This document shows, piece by piece, positions 40,901 through 55,600 of a DNA stretch of 64,000 nt. The position numbers and the translations under genes are program-made. Below the pieces are notes generated by a model that made no database searches, was not told the DNA's origin, and saw only the letters and a list, made by a program, of their open reading frames with translations. Within the stretch, counting starts at the first letter, position 1. The number at the start of each line of letters is the position of its first letter. Origin of the DNA: Perilla frutescens (lineage: Eukaryota > Streptophyta > Magnoliopsida > Lamiales > Lamiaceae); contig BRKX01000013.1 in assembly GCA_026008535.1 (NCBI GenBank), positions 58,911,726 through 58,975,725 on the forward strand, in the 5' to 3' direction.

Positions 40901-42666
40901 TTCATAATTATTCCTAGAATTCAAAAATACTAAATTCGATGTAAATTCCACCGGTCACCAAGGCGCCAAATTTGGCCACCGGTCAAAGGGTATCCCTTTG
41001 GCACAGGCTCGAAAATCTAAGTGTTGAAAACCGAACGAATTAGGATAATATAAGTATATGGTTTGATTCATAATTGATTCTAGTGTTCAAAAATGCTAGA
41101 TTTGTTAAAAATCCCGACGGTCACACAGGGCCCGAACATGTCGTGACCCGAGCACTACACAAATTGTTACGTTTTTGGAAATCAACTTTAAAACCTTGTA
41201 GATGTTGACACAAAATGAGTTTCTAGGATTTTTCATTTCTAGATGATAGATATTTGAGTTAGAGTTCCAACGCAACAAGAATTGCAGGCATCCGATACCT
41301 ATGGAGAGACTTAAAGTCGTTTTACTGACGACTGCTAGAAAACGGGGGCCGAATATGGCCGACGGACTTGAAAATTTTATTCTTTCCGAAACCGGACGAA
41401 TTAGGCCAACATGAGAATATGCATTCTTTCATAATTGTTCCTAGAGTTCAAAAATACTAAATTCGATGAAAATTCCACCGGTCACCCCGGCGCCAAATTT
41501 TGCCACCGGCCAAAGGGGTATCCCTTTGGCACAGGCTCCAAAATATAAGTGTTCAAAACCGAATGAATTAGGATAATATAAGAATATGGTTTGATTCATA
41601 ATTAATTTTAGTGTTCAAAAATGCTAGATTTGATAAAAATCCCGACGGTCACACAGGGCCCGAACATGACGTGACCCGGGTACTACACAAAATGCTACGT
41701 TTTTTGAAATCAATTTTAAAACCTTGTAGATGTTGACACAAAATGAGTTTCTAGGATTTTTCATTTCTAGATGATAGATATTTGAGTTAGGGTTCCAACG
41801 CAACAAGAATTGCAGGCATCGGATACCTATGGAGAGACTTATAGTCGTTTTACTGACGACTGCTAGAAAACGGGGGCCGAATATGGCCGACGGACTTGAA
41901 AATTTGATTCTTTCCGAAACCGGACGAATTAGGCCAACATGAGCATATGCATTCTTTCATAATTGTTCCTAGAATTCAAAAATACTAAATTCGATATCAA
42001 TTCCACCGGTCACCAAGGCGCCAAATTTGGCCACCGGCCAAAGGGTATCCCTTTGGCCCAGGCTCGAAAATATAAGTGTTGAAAACCGAATGAATTAGGA
42101 TAATATAAGTATATGGTTTGATTCATAATTGATTGTAGTGTTCAAAAATGCTAGATTTGATAAAAATCCCGACGGTCACACAGGGCCCGAACATGTCGTG
42201 ACCCGGGCACTACACAAAATGCTACGTTTTTGGAAATCAACTTTAAAACGTTGTAGATGTTGACATAAAATGAGTTTCTAGGATTTTTGATTTCTAGATG
42301 ATAGATATTTGAGTTAGGGTTCCAACGCAACAAGAATTGCAGGCATCGGATACCTATGGAGAGACTTATAGTCGTTTTACTGACGACTGCTAGAAAACGG
42401 GGGCCGAATATGGCCGACGGACTTGAAAATTTGATTCTTTCCGAAACCGGACGAATTAGGCCAACATGAGCATATGCATTCTTTCATAATTGTTCCTAGA
42501 ATTCAAAAATACTAAATTCGATGTAAATTCCACCGGTCACCAAGGCGCCAAATTTGGCCACCGGTCAAAGGGTATCCCTTTGGCACAGGCTCGAAAATAT
42601 AAGTGTTGAAAACCGAACGAATTAGGATAATATAAGTATATGGTTTGATTCATAATTGATTCTAGT
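37921..42666. repeat. Higher-order repeat: three 1,582-bp trimers
   Basis: Copies begin at 37921, 39503 and 41085, with monomers at 37921, 38449, 38976, 39503, 40031, 40558, 41085, 41613 and 42140. Each copy has one monomer with CCCGAGCACTACACAAATTG and GATTCTAGTG, one with ATTAATTTTAG and CCCGGGTACTAC, and one following CGATATCAATTCC with GATTGTAGTG. GACTTAAAGTCG and GCATCCGATACC mark the first monomer of each copy. The fourth copy begins at 42667 but switches variant inside subunit 1. Confidence 0.9.
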
Positions 42667-45600
42667 GTTCAAAAATGCTAGATTTGATAAAAATCCCGAC
42701 GGTCACACAGGGCCCGAACATGTCGTGACCCGAGCACTACACAAAATGCTACGTTTTTGGAAATCAACTTTAAAACCTTGTAGATGTTGACACAAAATGA
42801 GTTTCTAGGATTTTTGATTTCTAGATGATAGATATTTGAGTTAGGGTTCCAACGCAACAAGAATTGCAGGCATCGGATAACTATGGAGAGACTTATAGTC
42901 GTTTTATTGACGACTGCTAGAAAACGGGGGCCGAATCTGGCCGACGGGCTTGAAAATTTAATTCTTTCCGAAACCGAACGAATTAGGCCAACATGAGCAT
43001 ATGCATTCTTTCATAATTGTTCCTAGAGTTTAAAAATACTAAATTCGATAAAAATTCCACCGGTCACCCCGGCGCCAAATTTGGCCACCGGCCAAAGGGG
43101 TATCCTTTGGCACAGGCTCGAAAATATAAGTGTTCAAAACCGAATGAATTAGGATAATATAAGAATATGGTTTGATTCATAATTGATTTTAGTGTTCAGA
43201 AATGCTAGATTTGATAAAAATCCCGACGGTCACACAGGGCCCGAACATGACGTGACCCAGGCACTACACAAAATGCTACGTTTTTTGAAATCAACTTTAA
43301 AACCTTGTAGATGTTGACACAAAATGAGTTTCTATGATTTTTCATTTCTAGATGATACATATTTGAGTTAGGGTTCCAACGCAACAAGAATTGCAGGTAT
43401 CGGATACCTATGGAGAGACTTATAGTCGTTTTACTGACGACTGCTAGAAAACGGGTGCAGAGTCTGGCCGACGGGCTTGAAAATTTGATTCTTTCCGAAA
43501 CCGGACGAATTAGGCCAACATGAGCATATGGATTCATTCATAATTGTTCCTAGAGTTCAAAAATACTAAAGACGATGAAAATTCCACCGGTCACCCCGGC
43601 GCCAAATTTGGCCACCGGCCAAAGGGGTATCCTTTTGGCACATGCTCGAAAATATAAGTGTTCAAAACCGAATGAATTAGGATAATATAAGAATATGGTT
43701 TGATTCATAATTGATTTTAGTGTTCAAAAATGCTAGATTTGATAAAAATCCCGACGGTCACACATGGCCCGAACATGACGTGACCCGGGCACTACACAAA
43801 ATGCTACATTTTTTGAAATCAATTTTAAAACCTTGTAGATGTTGACACAAAATGAGTTTCTAGGATTTTTCATTTCTAGATGATAGATATTTGAGTTAGG
43901 GTTCCAACGCAACAAGAATTGCAGGCATCGGATACCTATGGAGAGACTTATAGTCATTTTACTGACGACTGCTAGAAAACGGGGGCCGAATATGGCCGAC
44001 TGATTTGAAAATTTGATTCTTTCCGAAACCGGACGAATTAGGCCAACATGAGCATATGCATTCTTTCATAATTGTTCCTAGAATTCAAAAATACTAAATT
44101 CGATGTCAATTCCACCGGTCAGCAAGGCGCCAAATTTGGCCACCGGCCAAAGGGTATCCCTTTGGCCCAGGCTCGAAAATATAAGTGTTGAAAACCGAAT
44201 GAATTAGGATAATATAAGTATATGGTTTGATTCATAATTGATTATAGTGTTCAAAAATGCTAGATTTGATAAAAATCCCGACGGTCACACAGGGCCCGAA
44301 CATGTCGTGACCCAGGCACTACACAAAATGCTACGTTTTTGGAAATCAACTTTAAAACCTTGTAGATGTTGACACAAAATGAGTTTCTAGGATTTTTCAT
44401 TTCTAGATGATAGATATTTGAGTTAGGGTTCCAACGCAACAAGAATTGCAGGCATCGGATACCTATGGAGAGACTTATAGTCGTTTTACTGACGATTGCT
44501 AGAAAACGGGGGCCGAATATGGCCGACGGACTTGAAAATTTGATTCTTTCCGAAACCGGACGAATTAGGCCAACATGAGCATATGCATTCTTTCATAATT
44601 GTTCCTAGAATTCAAAAATACTAAATTCGATGTAAATTCAACCGGTCACCAAGGCGCCAAATTTGGCCACCGGTCAAAGGGTATCCCTTTGGCCCAGGCT
44701 CGAAAATATAAGTGTTGAAAACCGAACGAATTAGGATAATATAAGTATATGGTTTGATTCATAATTGATTGTAGTGTTTAAAAATGCTAGATTTGATAAA
44801 AATCCCGACGGTCACACAGGGCCCGAACATGTCGTGACCCGAGCACTACACAAATTGTTATGTTTTTGGAAATCAACTTTAAAACCTTGTAGATGTTGAC
44901 ACAAAATGAGTTTCTAGGATTTTTCATTTCTAGATGATAGATAATTGAGTTAGGGTTCCAACGTAACAAGAATTGCAGGCATCAGATACCTATGGATAGA
45001 CTTAAAGTCGTTTTACTGACGACTGCTAGAAAACGGGGGCCGAATATGGCCGACGGACATGAAAATTTGATTCTTTCTGAAACCGGACGAATTAGGCCAA
45101 CATGAGAATATGCATTCTTTCATAATTGTTCCTAGAGTTCAAAAATACTAAATTCGATGAAAATTCCACCGGTAACCCCGGCGCCAAATTTGGCCACCGG
45201 CCAAAGGGGTATCCTTTTGGCACAGGCTCGAAAATATAAGTGTTCAAAACCGAATGAATTAGGATAATATAAGAATATGGTTTGATTCATAATTAATTTT
45301 AGTGTTCAAAAATGCTAGATTTGATAAAAATCCCGACGGTCACACAGGGCCCGAACATGACGTGACCCGGGCACTACACAAAATGCTACGTTTTTCGAAA
45401 TCAATTTTAAAACCTTGTAGATGTTGACACAAAATGAGTTTCTAGGATTTTTCATTTCTAGATGATAGATATTTGAGTTAGGGTTCCAACGCAACAAGAA
45501 TATCAGGCATCGGATACCTATGGAGAGACTTATAGTCGTTTTACTGACGACTGCTAGAAAACGGGGGCCGAATATGGCCGACGGACTTGAAAATTTGATT

Positions 45601-48600
45601 CTTTCCGAAACCGGACGAATTAGGCCAACATGAGCATATGCATTCTTTCATAATTGTTCCTCGAATTCAAAAATACTAAATTCGATATCAATTCCACCGG
45701 TCACCAAGGCGCCAAATTTGGCCACCGGCTAAAGGGTATCCCTTTGGCCCAGGCTCGAAAATAAAAGTGTTGAAAACCGAATGAATTAGGATAATATAAG
45801 TATATGGTTTGATTCATAATTGATTGTAGTATTCAAAAATGCTAGATTTGATAAAAATCCCGACGGTCACACAGGGCCCGAACATGTCGTGACCCGGGCA
45901 CTACACAAAATGCTACGTTTTTGGAAATCAACTTTAAAACCTTGTAGATGTTGACACAAAATGAGTTTCTAGGATTTTTGATTTCTAGATGATAGATATT
46001 TGAGTTAGGGTTCCAAAGCAACAAGAATTGCAGGCATCAGATAACTATGGAGAGACTTATAGTCGTTTTACTGACGACTGCTAGAAAACGGGGGCCGAAT
46101 CTGGCCGACGGGCTTGAAAATTTAATTCTTTCCGAAACCGAACGAATTAGGCCAACATGAGCATATGCATTCTTTCATAATTGTTCCTAGAGTTCAAAAA
46201 TACTAAATTCGATAAAAATTCCACCGGTCACCCCGGCGCCAAATTTGGCCACCGGCCAAAGGGGTATCCTTTGGCACAGGCTCGAAAATATAAGTGTTGA
46301 AAACCGAATGAATTAGGATAATATAAGAATATGGTTTGATTCATAATTGATTTTAGTGTTCAGAAATGCTAGATTTGATAAAAATCCCGACGGTCACACA
46401 GGGCCCGAACATGACGTGACCCGGGCACTACACAAAATGCTACGTTTTTTGAAATCAACTTTAAAACCTTGTAGATGTTGACACAAAATGAGTTTCTAGG
46501 ATTTTTCATTTCTAGATGATAGATATTTGAGTTAGGGTTCCAACGCAACAAGAATTGCAGGTATCGGATACCTATGGAGAGACTTATAATCGTTTTACTG
46601 ACGACTGCTAGAAAACGGGGGCCGAGTCTGGCCGACGGGCTTGAAAATTTGATTCTTTCCGAAACCGGACGAATTGGGCCAACATGAGCATATAGATTCA
46701 TTCATAATTGTTCCTAGAGTTCAAAAATACTAAATTCGATGAAAATTCCACCGGTCACCCCGGCGCCAAATTTGGCCACCGGCCAAAGGGGTATCCCTTT
46801 AGCACATGCTCGAAAATATAAGTGTTCAAAACCGAATGAATTAGGATAATATAAGAATATGGTTTGATTCATAATTGATTTTAGTGTTCAAAAATGCTAG
46901 ATTTCATAAAAATCCCGACGGTCACACAGGGCCCGAACATGACGTGACCCGGGCACTACACAAAATGCTACGTTTTTTGAAATCAATTTTAAAACCTTGT
47001 AGATGTTGACACAAAATGAGTTTCTAGGATTTTTCATTTCTAGATGATAGATATTTGAGTTAGGGTTCCAACGCAACAAGAATTGCAGGCATCGGATACC
47101 TATGGAGAGACTTATAGTCGTTTTACTGACAACTGCTAGAAAACGGGGGTCGAATATGGCCGACGGATTTGAAAATTTGATTCTTTCCGAAACCGGACGA
47201 ATTAGGCCAACATGAGAATATGCATTCTTTCATAATTGTTCCTAGAATTCAAAAATACTAAATTCGATGTCAATTCCACCGGTCAGCAAGGCGCCAAATT
47301 TGGCCACCGGCCAAAGGGTATCCCTTTGGCCCAGGCTCGAAAATATAAGTGTTGAAAACCGAATGAATTAGGATAATATAAGTATATGGTTTGATTCATA
47401 ATTGATTGTAGTGTTCAAAAATGCTAGATTTGATAAAAATCCCGACGGTCACACAGGGCCCAAACATGTCGTGACCCGGGCACTACACAAAATGCTACGT
47501 TTTTGGAAATCAACTTTAAAACCTTGTAGATGTTGACACAAAATGAGTTTCTAGGATTTTTCATTTCTAGATGATAGATATTTGAGTTAGGGTTCCAACG
47601 CAACAAGAATTGCAGGCATCGGATACCTATGGAGAGACTTATAGTCGTTTTACTGACGACTGCAAGAAAACGGGGGCCGAATATGGCCGACGGACTTGAA
47701 AATTTGATTCTTTCCGACACCGGACGAATTAGGCCAACATGAGCATATGGATTCATTCATAATTGTTCCTAGAGTTCAAAAATACTAAATTCGATGAAAA
47801 TTCCACCTGTCACCCCGGCGCCAAATTTGGCCACCGGCCAAAGGGGTATCCCTTTGGCACATGTTAGAAAATATAAGTGTTCAAAACCGAATGAATTAGG
47901 ATAATATAAGAATATGGTTTGATTCATAATTGATTTTAGTGTTCAAAAATGCTAGATTTCATAAAAATCCCGACGGTCACACAGGGCCCGAACATGACGT
48001 GACCCGGGCACTACACAAAATGCTACGTTTTTTGAAATCAATTTTAAAACCTTGTAGATGTTGACACAAAATGAGTTTCTAGGATTTTTCATTTCTAGAT
48101 GATAGATATTTGAGTTAGGGTTCCAACGCAACAAGAATTGCAGGCATCGGATACCTATGGAGAGACTTATAGTCGTTTTACTGACAACTGCTAGAAAACG
48201 GGGGTCGAATATGGCCGACGGATTTGAAAATTTGATTCTTTCCGAAACCGGACGAATTAGGCCAACATGAGAATATGCATTCTTTCATAATTGTTCCTAG
48301 AATTCAAAAATACTAAATTCGATGTCAATTCCACCGGTCACCCCGGCGCCAAATTTGGCCACCGGCCAAAGGGGTATCCTTTGGCACAGGCTCGAAAATA
48401 TAAGTGTTGAAAACCGAATGAATTAGGATAATATAAGAATATGGTTTGATTCATAATTGATTTTAGTGTTCAGAAATGCTAGATTTGATAAAAATCCCGA
48501 CGGTCACACAGGGCCCGAACATGACGTGACCCGGGCACTACACAAAATGCTACGTTTTTTGAAATCAATTTTAAAACCTTGTAGATGTTGACACAAAATG

Positions 48601-51600
48601 AGTTTCTAGGATTTTTCATTTCTAGATGATAGATATTTGAGTTAGGGTTCCAACGCAACAAGAATTGCAGGCATCGGATACCTATGGAGAGACTTATAGT
48701 CGTTTTACTGACAACTGCTAGAAAACGGGGGCCGAATATGGCCGACGGACTTGAAAATTTGATTCTTTCCGAAACCGGACGAATTAGGCCAACATGAGCA
48801 TATGCATTCTTTCATAATTGTTCCTAGAATTCAAAAATACTAAATTTGATATCAATTCCACCGGTCACCAAGGCGCCAAATTTGGCCACCGGCCAAAGGG
48901 TATCCCTTTGGCCCAGGCTCGAAAATAAAAGTGTTGAAAACCGAATGAATTAGGATAATATAAGTATATGGTTTGATTCATAATTGATTGTAGTGTTCAA
49001 AAATGCTAGATTTGATAAAAATCCCGACGGTCACACAGGGCCCGAACATGTCGTGACCCGGGCACTACACAAAATGCTACATTTTTGGAAATCAACTTTA
49101 AAACCTTGTAGATGTTGACACAAAATGAGTTTCTAGGATTTTTCATTTCTAGATGATAGATATTTGAGTTAGGGTTCCAAAGCAACAAGAATTGCAGGCA
49201 TCGGATACCTATGGAGAGACTTATAGTCGTTTTACTGACGACTGCAAGAAAACGGGGGCCGAATATGGCCGACGGACTTGAAAATTTGATTCTTTCCGAC
49301 ACCGGACGAATTAGGCCAACATGAGCATATGGATTCATTCATAATTGTTCCTAGAGTTCAAAAATACTAAATTCGATGAAAATTCCACCTGTCACCCCGG
49401 CGCCAAATTTGGCCACCGGCCAAAGGGGTATCCCTTTGGCACATGCTAGAAAATATAAGTGTTCAAAACCGAATGAATTAGGATAATATAAGAATATGGT
49501 TTGATTCATAATTGATTTTAGTGTTCAAAAATGCTAGATTTCATAAAAATCCCGACGGTCACACAGGGCCCGAACATGACGTGACCCGGGCACTACACAA
49601 AATGCTACGTTTTTTGAAATCAACTTTAAAACCTTGTAGATGTTGAGACAAAATGAGTTTGTAGGATTTTTCATTTCTAGATGATAGATATTTGAGTTAG
49701 GGTTCCAACGCAACAAGAATTGCAGGCATGGGATACCTATGGAGAGACTTATAGTCGTTTTACTGACGACTGCTAGAAAACGGGGGCCGAATATGGCCGA
49801 CGGATTTGAAAATTTGATTCTTTCCGAAACCGGACGAATTAGGCCAACATGAGAATATGCATTCTTTCATAATTGTTCCTAGAATTCAAAAATACTAAAT
49901 TCGATGTCAATTCCACCGGTCAACAAGGCGCCAAATTTGGCCACCGGCCAAAGGGATACCCTTTGGCCCAGGCTCGAAAATATAAGTGTTGAAAACCGAA
50001 TGAATTAGGATAATATAAGTATATGGTTTGATTCATAATTGATTGTAGTGTTCAAAAATGCTAGATTTGATAAAAATCCCGACGGTCACACAGGGCCCAA
50101 ACATGTCGTGACCCGGGCACTACACAAAATGCTACGTTTTTGGAAATCAACTTTAAAACCTTGTAGATGTTGACACAAAATGAGTTTCTAGGATTTTTCA
50201 TTTCTAGATGATAGATATTTGAGTTAGGGTTCCAACGCAACAAGAATTGCAGGCATCGGATACCTATGGAGAGACTTATAGTCGTTTTACTGACGACTGC
50301 AAGAAAACGGGGGCCGAATATGGCCGACGGACTTGAAAATTTGATTCTTTCCGAAACCGGACGAATTAGGCCAACATGAGCATATGGATTCATTCATAAT
50401 TGTTCCTGGAGTTCAAAAATACTAAATTCGATGAAAATTCCACCTGTCAGCCCGACGCCAAATTTGGCCACCGGCCAAAGGGGTATCCCTTTGGCACATG
50501 CTCGAAAATATAAGTCTTCAAAACCGAATGAATTAGGATAATATAAGAATATGGTTTGATTCATAATTGATTTTAGTGTTCAAAAATGCTAGATTTCATA
50601 AAAATCCCGACGGTCACACAGGGCCCGAACATGACGTGACCCGGGCACTACACAAAATGCTACGTTTTTTGAAATCAACTTTAAAACCTTGTAGATGTTG
50701 AGACAAAATGAGTTTGTAGGATTTTTCATTTCTAGATGATAGATATTTGAGTTAGGGTTCCAACGCAACAAGAATTGCAGGCATCGGATACCTATGGAGA
50801 GACTTATAGTCGTTTTACTGACGACTGCTAAAAAACGGGGGCCGAATATGGCCGACGGACTTGAAAATTTGATTCTTTCCGAAACCGGACGAATTAGGCC
50901 AACATGAGCATATGCATTCTTTCATAATTGTTCCTAGAATTCAAAAATACTAAATTCGATATCAATTCCACCGGTCACCAAGGCGCCAAATTTGGCCACC
51001 GGCCAAAGGGTATCCCTTTGGCCCAGGCTCGAAAATAAAAGTGTTGAAAACCGAATGAATTAGGATAATATAAGTATATGGTTTGATTCATAATTGATTG
51101 TAGTGTTCAAAAATGCTAGATTTGATAAAAATCCCGACGGTCACACAGGGCCCGAATATGTCGTGACCCGGGCACTACACAAAATGCTACGTTTTTGGAA
51201 ATCAACTTTAAAACCTTGTAGATGTTGACACAAAATGAGTTTCTAGGATTTTTGATTTCTAGATGATAGATATTTGAGTTAGGGTTCCAAAGCAACAAGA
51301 ATTGCAGGCATCAGATAACTATGGAGAGACTTATAGTCGTTTTACTGACGACTGCTACAAAACGGGGGCCGAATCTGGCCGACGGGCTTGAAAATTTAAT
51401 TCTTTCCGAAACCGAACGAATTAGGCCAACATGAGCATATGCATTCTTTCATAATTGTTCCTAGAGTTCAAAAATACTAAATTCGATAAAAATTCCACCG
51501 GTCACCCCGGCGCCAAATTTGGCCACCGGCCAAAGGAGTATCCTTTGGCACAGGCTCGAAAATATAAGTGTTGAAAACCGAATGAATTAGGATAATATAA

Positions 51601-52685
51601 GAATATGGTTTGATTCATAATTGATTTTATTGTTCAGAAATGCTAGATTTGATAAAAATCCCGACGGTCACACAGGGCCCGAACATGACGTGACCCGGGC
51701 ACTACACAAAATGCTACGTTTTTTGAAATCAACTTTAAAACCTTGTAGATGTTGACACAAAATGAGTTTCTAGGATTTTTCATTTCTAGATGATAGATAT
51801 TTGAGTTAGGGTTCCAACGCAACAAGAATTGCAGGCATCGGATACCTATGGAGAGACTTATAGTCGTTTTACTGACGACTGCTAGAAAACGGGGGCCGAA
51901 TATGGCCAACGGACTTGAAAATTTGATTCTTTCCGAAACCGGACGAATTAGGCCAACATGAGCATATGCATTCTTTCATAATTGTTCCTAGAATTCAAAA
52001 ATACTAAATTCGATATCAATTCCACCGGTCACCAAGGCGCCAAATTTGGCCACCGCCCAAAGGGTATCCCTTTGGCCCAGGCTCGAAAATAAAAGTGTTG
52101 AAAACCGAATGAATTAGGATAATATAAGTATATGGTTTGATTCATAATTGATTGTAGTGTTCAAAAATGCTAGATTTGATAAAAATCCCGACGGTCACAC
52201 AGGGCCCGAACATGTCGTGACCCGGGCACTACACAAAATGCTACGTTTTTGGAAATCAACTTTAAAACCTTGTAGATGTTGACACAAAATGAGTTTCTAG
52301 TATTTTTGATTTCTAGATGATAGATATTTGAGTTAGGGTTCCAAAGCAACAAGAATTGCAGGCATCAGATAACTATGGAGAGACTTATAGTCGTTTTACT
52401 GACGACTGCTAGAAAATGGGGGCCGAATCTGGCCGACGGGCTTGAAAATTTAATTCTTTCCGAAACCGAACGAATTAGGCCAACATGAGCATATGCATTC
52501 TTTCATAATTGTTCCTAGAGTTCAAAAATACTAAATTCGATAAAAATTCCACCGGTCACCCCGGCGCCAAATTTGGCCACCGGCCAAAGGGGTATCCTTT
52601 GGCACAGGCTCGAAAATATAAGTGTTGAAAACCGAATGAATTAGGATAATATAAGAATATGGTTTGATTCATAATTGATTTTAGT
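42667..52685. repeat. Mixed block of trimers and dimers
   Basis: Monomers start at 42667, 43194, 43722, 44249, 44776, 45304, 45831, 46358, 46886, 47413, 47941, 48468, 48995, 49523, 50050, 50578, 51105, 51632 and 52159. Three lineages appear: X (GTTCAGAAATGC), Y (TAGATTTCATAAAAATC) and Z (GATTGTAGTG, TCAGCAAGG or TCACCAAGG before it). From 45831 the order is Z X Y Z Y X Z Y Z Y Z X Z, so the period changes within the block. Pairs at 47413/48995 and 47941/49523 are 1,582 bp apart. Pairs 49523/50578 and 51105/52159 are 1,055 and 1,054 bp apart. Confidence 0.82.
49523..50049. repeat. Monomer with inverted 3-nt hairpin loop
   Basis: Near 49947-49967 the hairpin arms GCCAAAGGG and CCCTTTGGC are both intact, but the loop reads ATA instead of the TAT of other type B copies. 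The overall length is unchanged at 527 bp. Reversal of the loop between perfect arms is most simply an inversion of the hairpin segment, though paired substitutions are possible. Confidence 0.7.
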
Positions 52686-55600
52686 GTTCAGAAATGCTAG
52701 ATTTGATAAAAATCCCGACGGTCACACAGGGCCCGAACATGACGTGACCCGGGCACTACACAAAATGCTACGTTTTTTGAAATCAACTTTAAAACCTTGT
52801 AGATGTTGACACAAAATGAGTTTCTAGGATTTTTTATTTCTAGATGATAGATATTTGAGTTAGGGTTCCAACGCAACAAGAATTGCAGGTATCGGATACC
52901 TATGGAGAGACTTATAGTCGTTTTACTGACGACTGCTAGAAAACGGGGGCCGAGTCTGGCCGACGGGCTTCAAAATTTGATTCTTTCCGAAACCGGACGA
53001 ATTAGGCCAACATGAGCATATGGATTCATTCATAATTGTTCCTAGAGTTCAAAAATACTAAATTCGATGAAAATTCCACCGGTCACCCCGGCGCCAAATT
53101 TGGCCACCGGCCAAAGGGGTATCCCTTTGGCACATGCTCGAAAATATAAGTGTTCAAAACCGAATGAATTAGGATAATATAAGAATATGGTTTGATTCAT
53201 AATTGATTTTAGTGTTCAAAAATGCTAGATTTCATAAAAATCCCGACGGTCACACAGGGCCCGAACATGACGTGACCCGGGCACTACACAAAATGCTACG
53301 TTTTTTGAAATCAACTTTAAAACCTTGTAGATGTTGACACAAAATGAGTTTCTAGGATTTTTCATTTCTAGATGATAGATATTTGAGTTAGGGTTCCAAC
53401 GCAACAAGAATTGCAGGCATCGGATACCTATGGAGAGACTTATAGTCGTTTTACTGACAACTGCTAGAAAACGGGGGCCGAATATGGCCGACGGATTTGA
53501 AAATTTGATTCTTTCCGAAACCGGACGAATTAGGCCAACATGAGAATATGCATTCTTTCATAATTGTTCCTAGAATTCAAAAATACTAAATTCGATGTCA
53601 ATTCCACCGGTCAGCAAGGCGCCAAATTTGGCCACCGGCCAAAGGGTATCCCTTTGGCCCAGGCTCGAAAATATAAGTGTTGAAAACCGAATGAATTAGG
53701 ATAATATAAGTATATGGTTTGATTCATAATTGATTGTAGTGTTCAAAAATGCTAGATTTGATAAAAATCCCGACGGTCACACAGGCCCCGAACATGTCGT
53801 GACCCGGGCACTACACAAAATGCTACGTTTTTGGAAATCAACTTTAAAACCTTGTAGATGTTGACACAAAATGAGTTTCTAGGATTTTTGATTTCTAGAT
53901 GATAGATATTTGAGTTAGGGTTCCAAAGCAACAAGAATTGCAGGCATCAGATAACTATGGAGAGACTTATAGTCGTTTTACTGACGACTGCTAGAAAACG
54001 GGAGCCGAATCTGGCCGACGGGCTTGAAAATTTAATTCTTTCCGAAACCGAACGAATTAGGCCAACATGAGCATATGCATTCTTTCATAATTGTTCCTAG
54101 AGTTCAAAAATACTAAATTCGATAAAAATTCCACCGGTCACCCCGGCGCCAAATTTGGCCACCGGCCAAAGGGGTATCCTTTGGCACAGGCTCGAAAATA
54201 TAAGTGTTGAAAACCGAATGAATTAGGATAATATAAGAATATGGTTTGATTCATAATTGATTTTAGTGTTCAGAAATGCTAGATTTGATAAAAATCCCGA
54301 CGGTCACACAGGGCCCGAACATGACGTGACCCGGGCACTACACAAAATGCTACGTTTTTTGAAATCAACTTTAAAACCTTGTAGATGTTGACACAAAATG
54401 AGTTTCTAGGATTTTTCATTTCTAGATGATAGATATTTGAGTTAGGGTTCCAACGCAACAAGAATTGCAGGTATCGGATACCTATGGAGAGACTTATAGT
54501 CGTTTTACTGACGACTGCTAGAAAACGGGGGCCGAGTCTGGCCGACGGGCTTGAAAATTTGATTCTTTCCGAAACCGGACGAATTAGGCCAACATGAGCA
54601 TATGGATTCATTCATAATTGTTCCTAGAGTTCAAAAATACTAAATTCGATGAAAATTCCACCGGTCACCCCGGCGCCAAATTTGGCCACCGGCCAAAGGG
54701 GTATCCCTTTGGCACATGCTCGAAAATATAAGTGTTCAAAACCGAATGAATTAGGATAATATAAGAATATGGTTTGATTCATAATTGATTTTAGTGTTTA
54801 AAAATGCTAGATTTCATAAAAATCCCGACGGTCACACAGGGCCCGAACATGACGTGACCCGGGCACTACACAAAATGCTACGTTTTTTGAAATCAATTTT
54901 AAAACCTTGTAGATGTTGACACAAAATGAGTTTCTAGGATTTTTCATTTCTAGATGATAGATATTTGAGTTAGGGTTCCAACGCAACAAGAATTGCAGGC
55001 ATCGGATACCTATGGAGAGACTTATAGTCGTTTTACTGACAACTGCTAGAAAACGGGGGCCGAATATGGCCGACGGATTTGAAAATTTGATTCTTTCCGA
55101 AACCGGACGAATTAGGCCAACATGAGAATATGCATTCTTTCATAATTGTTCCTAGAATTCAAAAATACTAAATTCGATGTCAATTCCACCGGTCAGCAAG
55201 GCGCCAAATTTGGCCACCGGCCAAAGGGTATCCCTTTGGCCCAGGCTCGAAAATAAAAGTGTTGAAAACCGAATGAATTAGGATAATATAAGTATATGGT
55301 TTGATTGATAATTGATTGTAGTGTTCAAAAATGCTAGATTTGATAAAAATCCCGACGGTCACAAAGGGCCCGAACATGTCGTGACCCGGGCACTACACAA
55401 AATGCTACGTTTTTGGAAATCAACTTTAAAACCTTGTAGATGTTGACACAAAATGAGTTTCTAGGATTTTTGATTTCTAGATGATAGATATTTGAGTTAG
55501 GGTTCCAAAGCAACAAGAATTGCAGGCATCAGATAACTATGGAGAGACTTATAGTCGTTTTACTGACGACTGCTACAAAACGGGGGCCGAATCTGGCCGA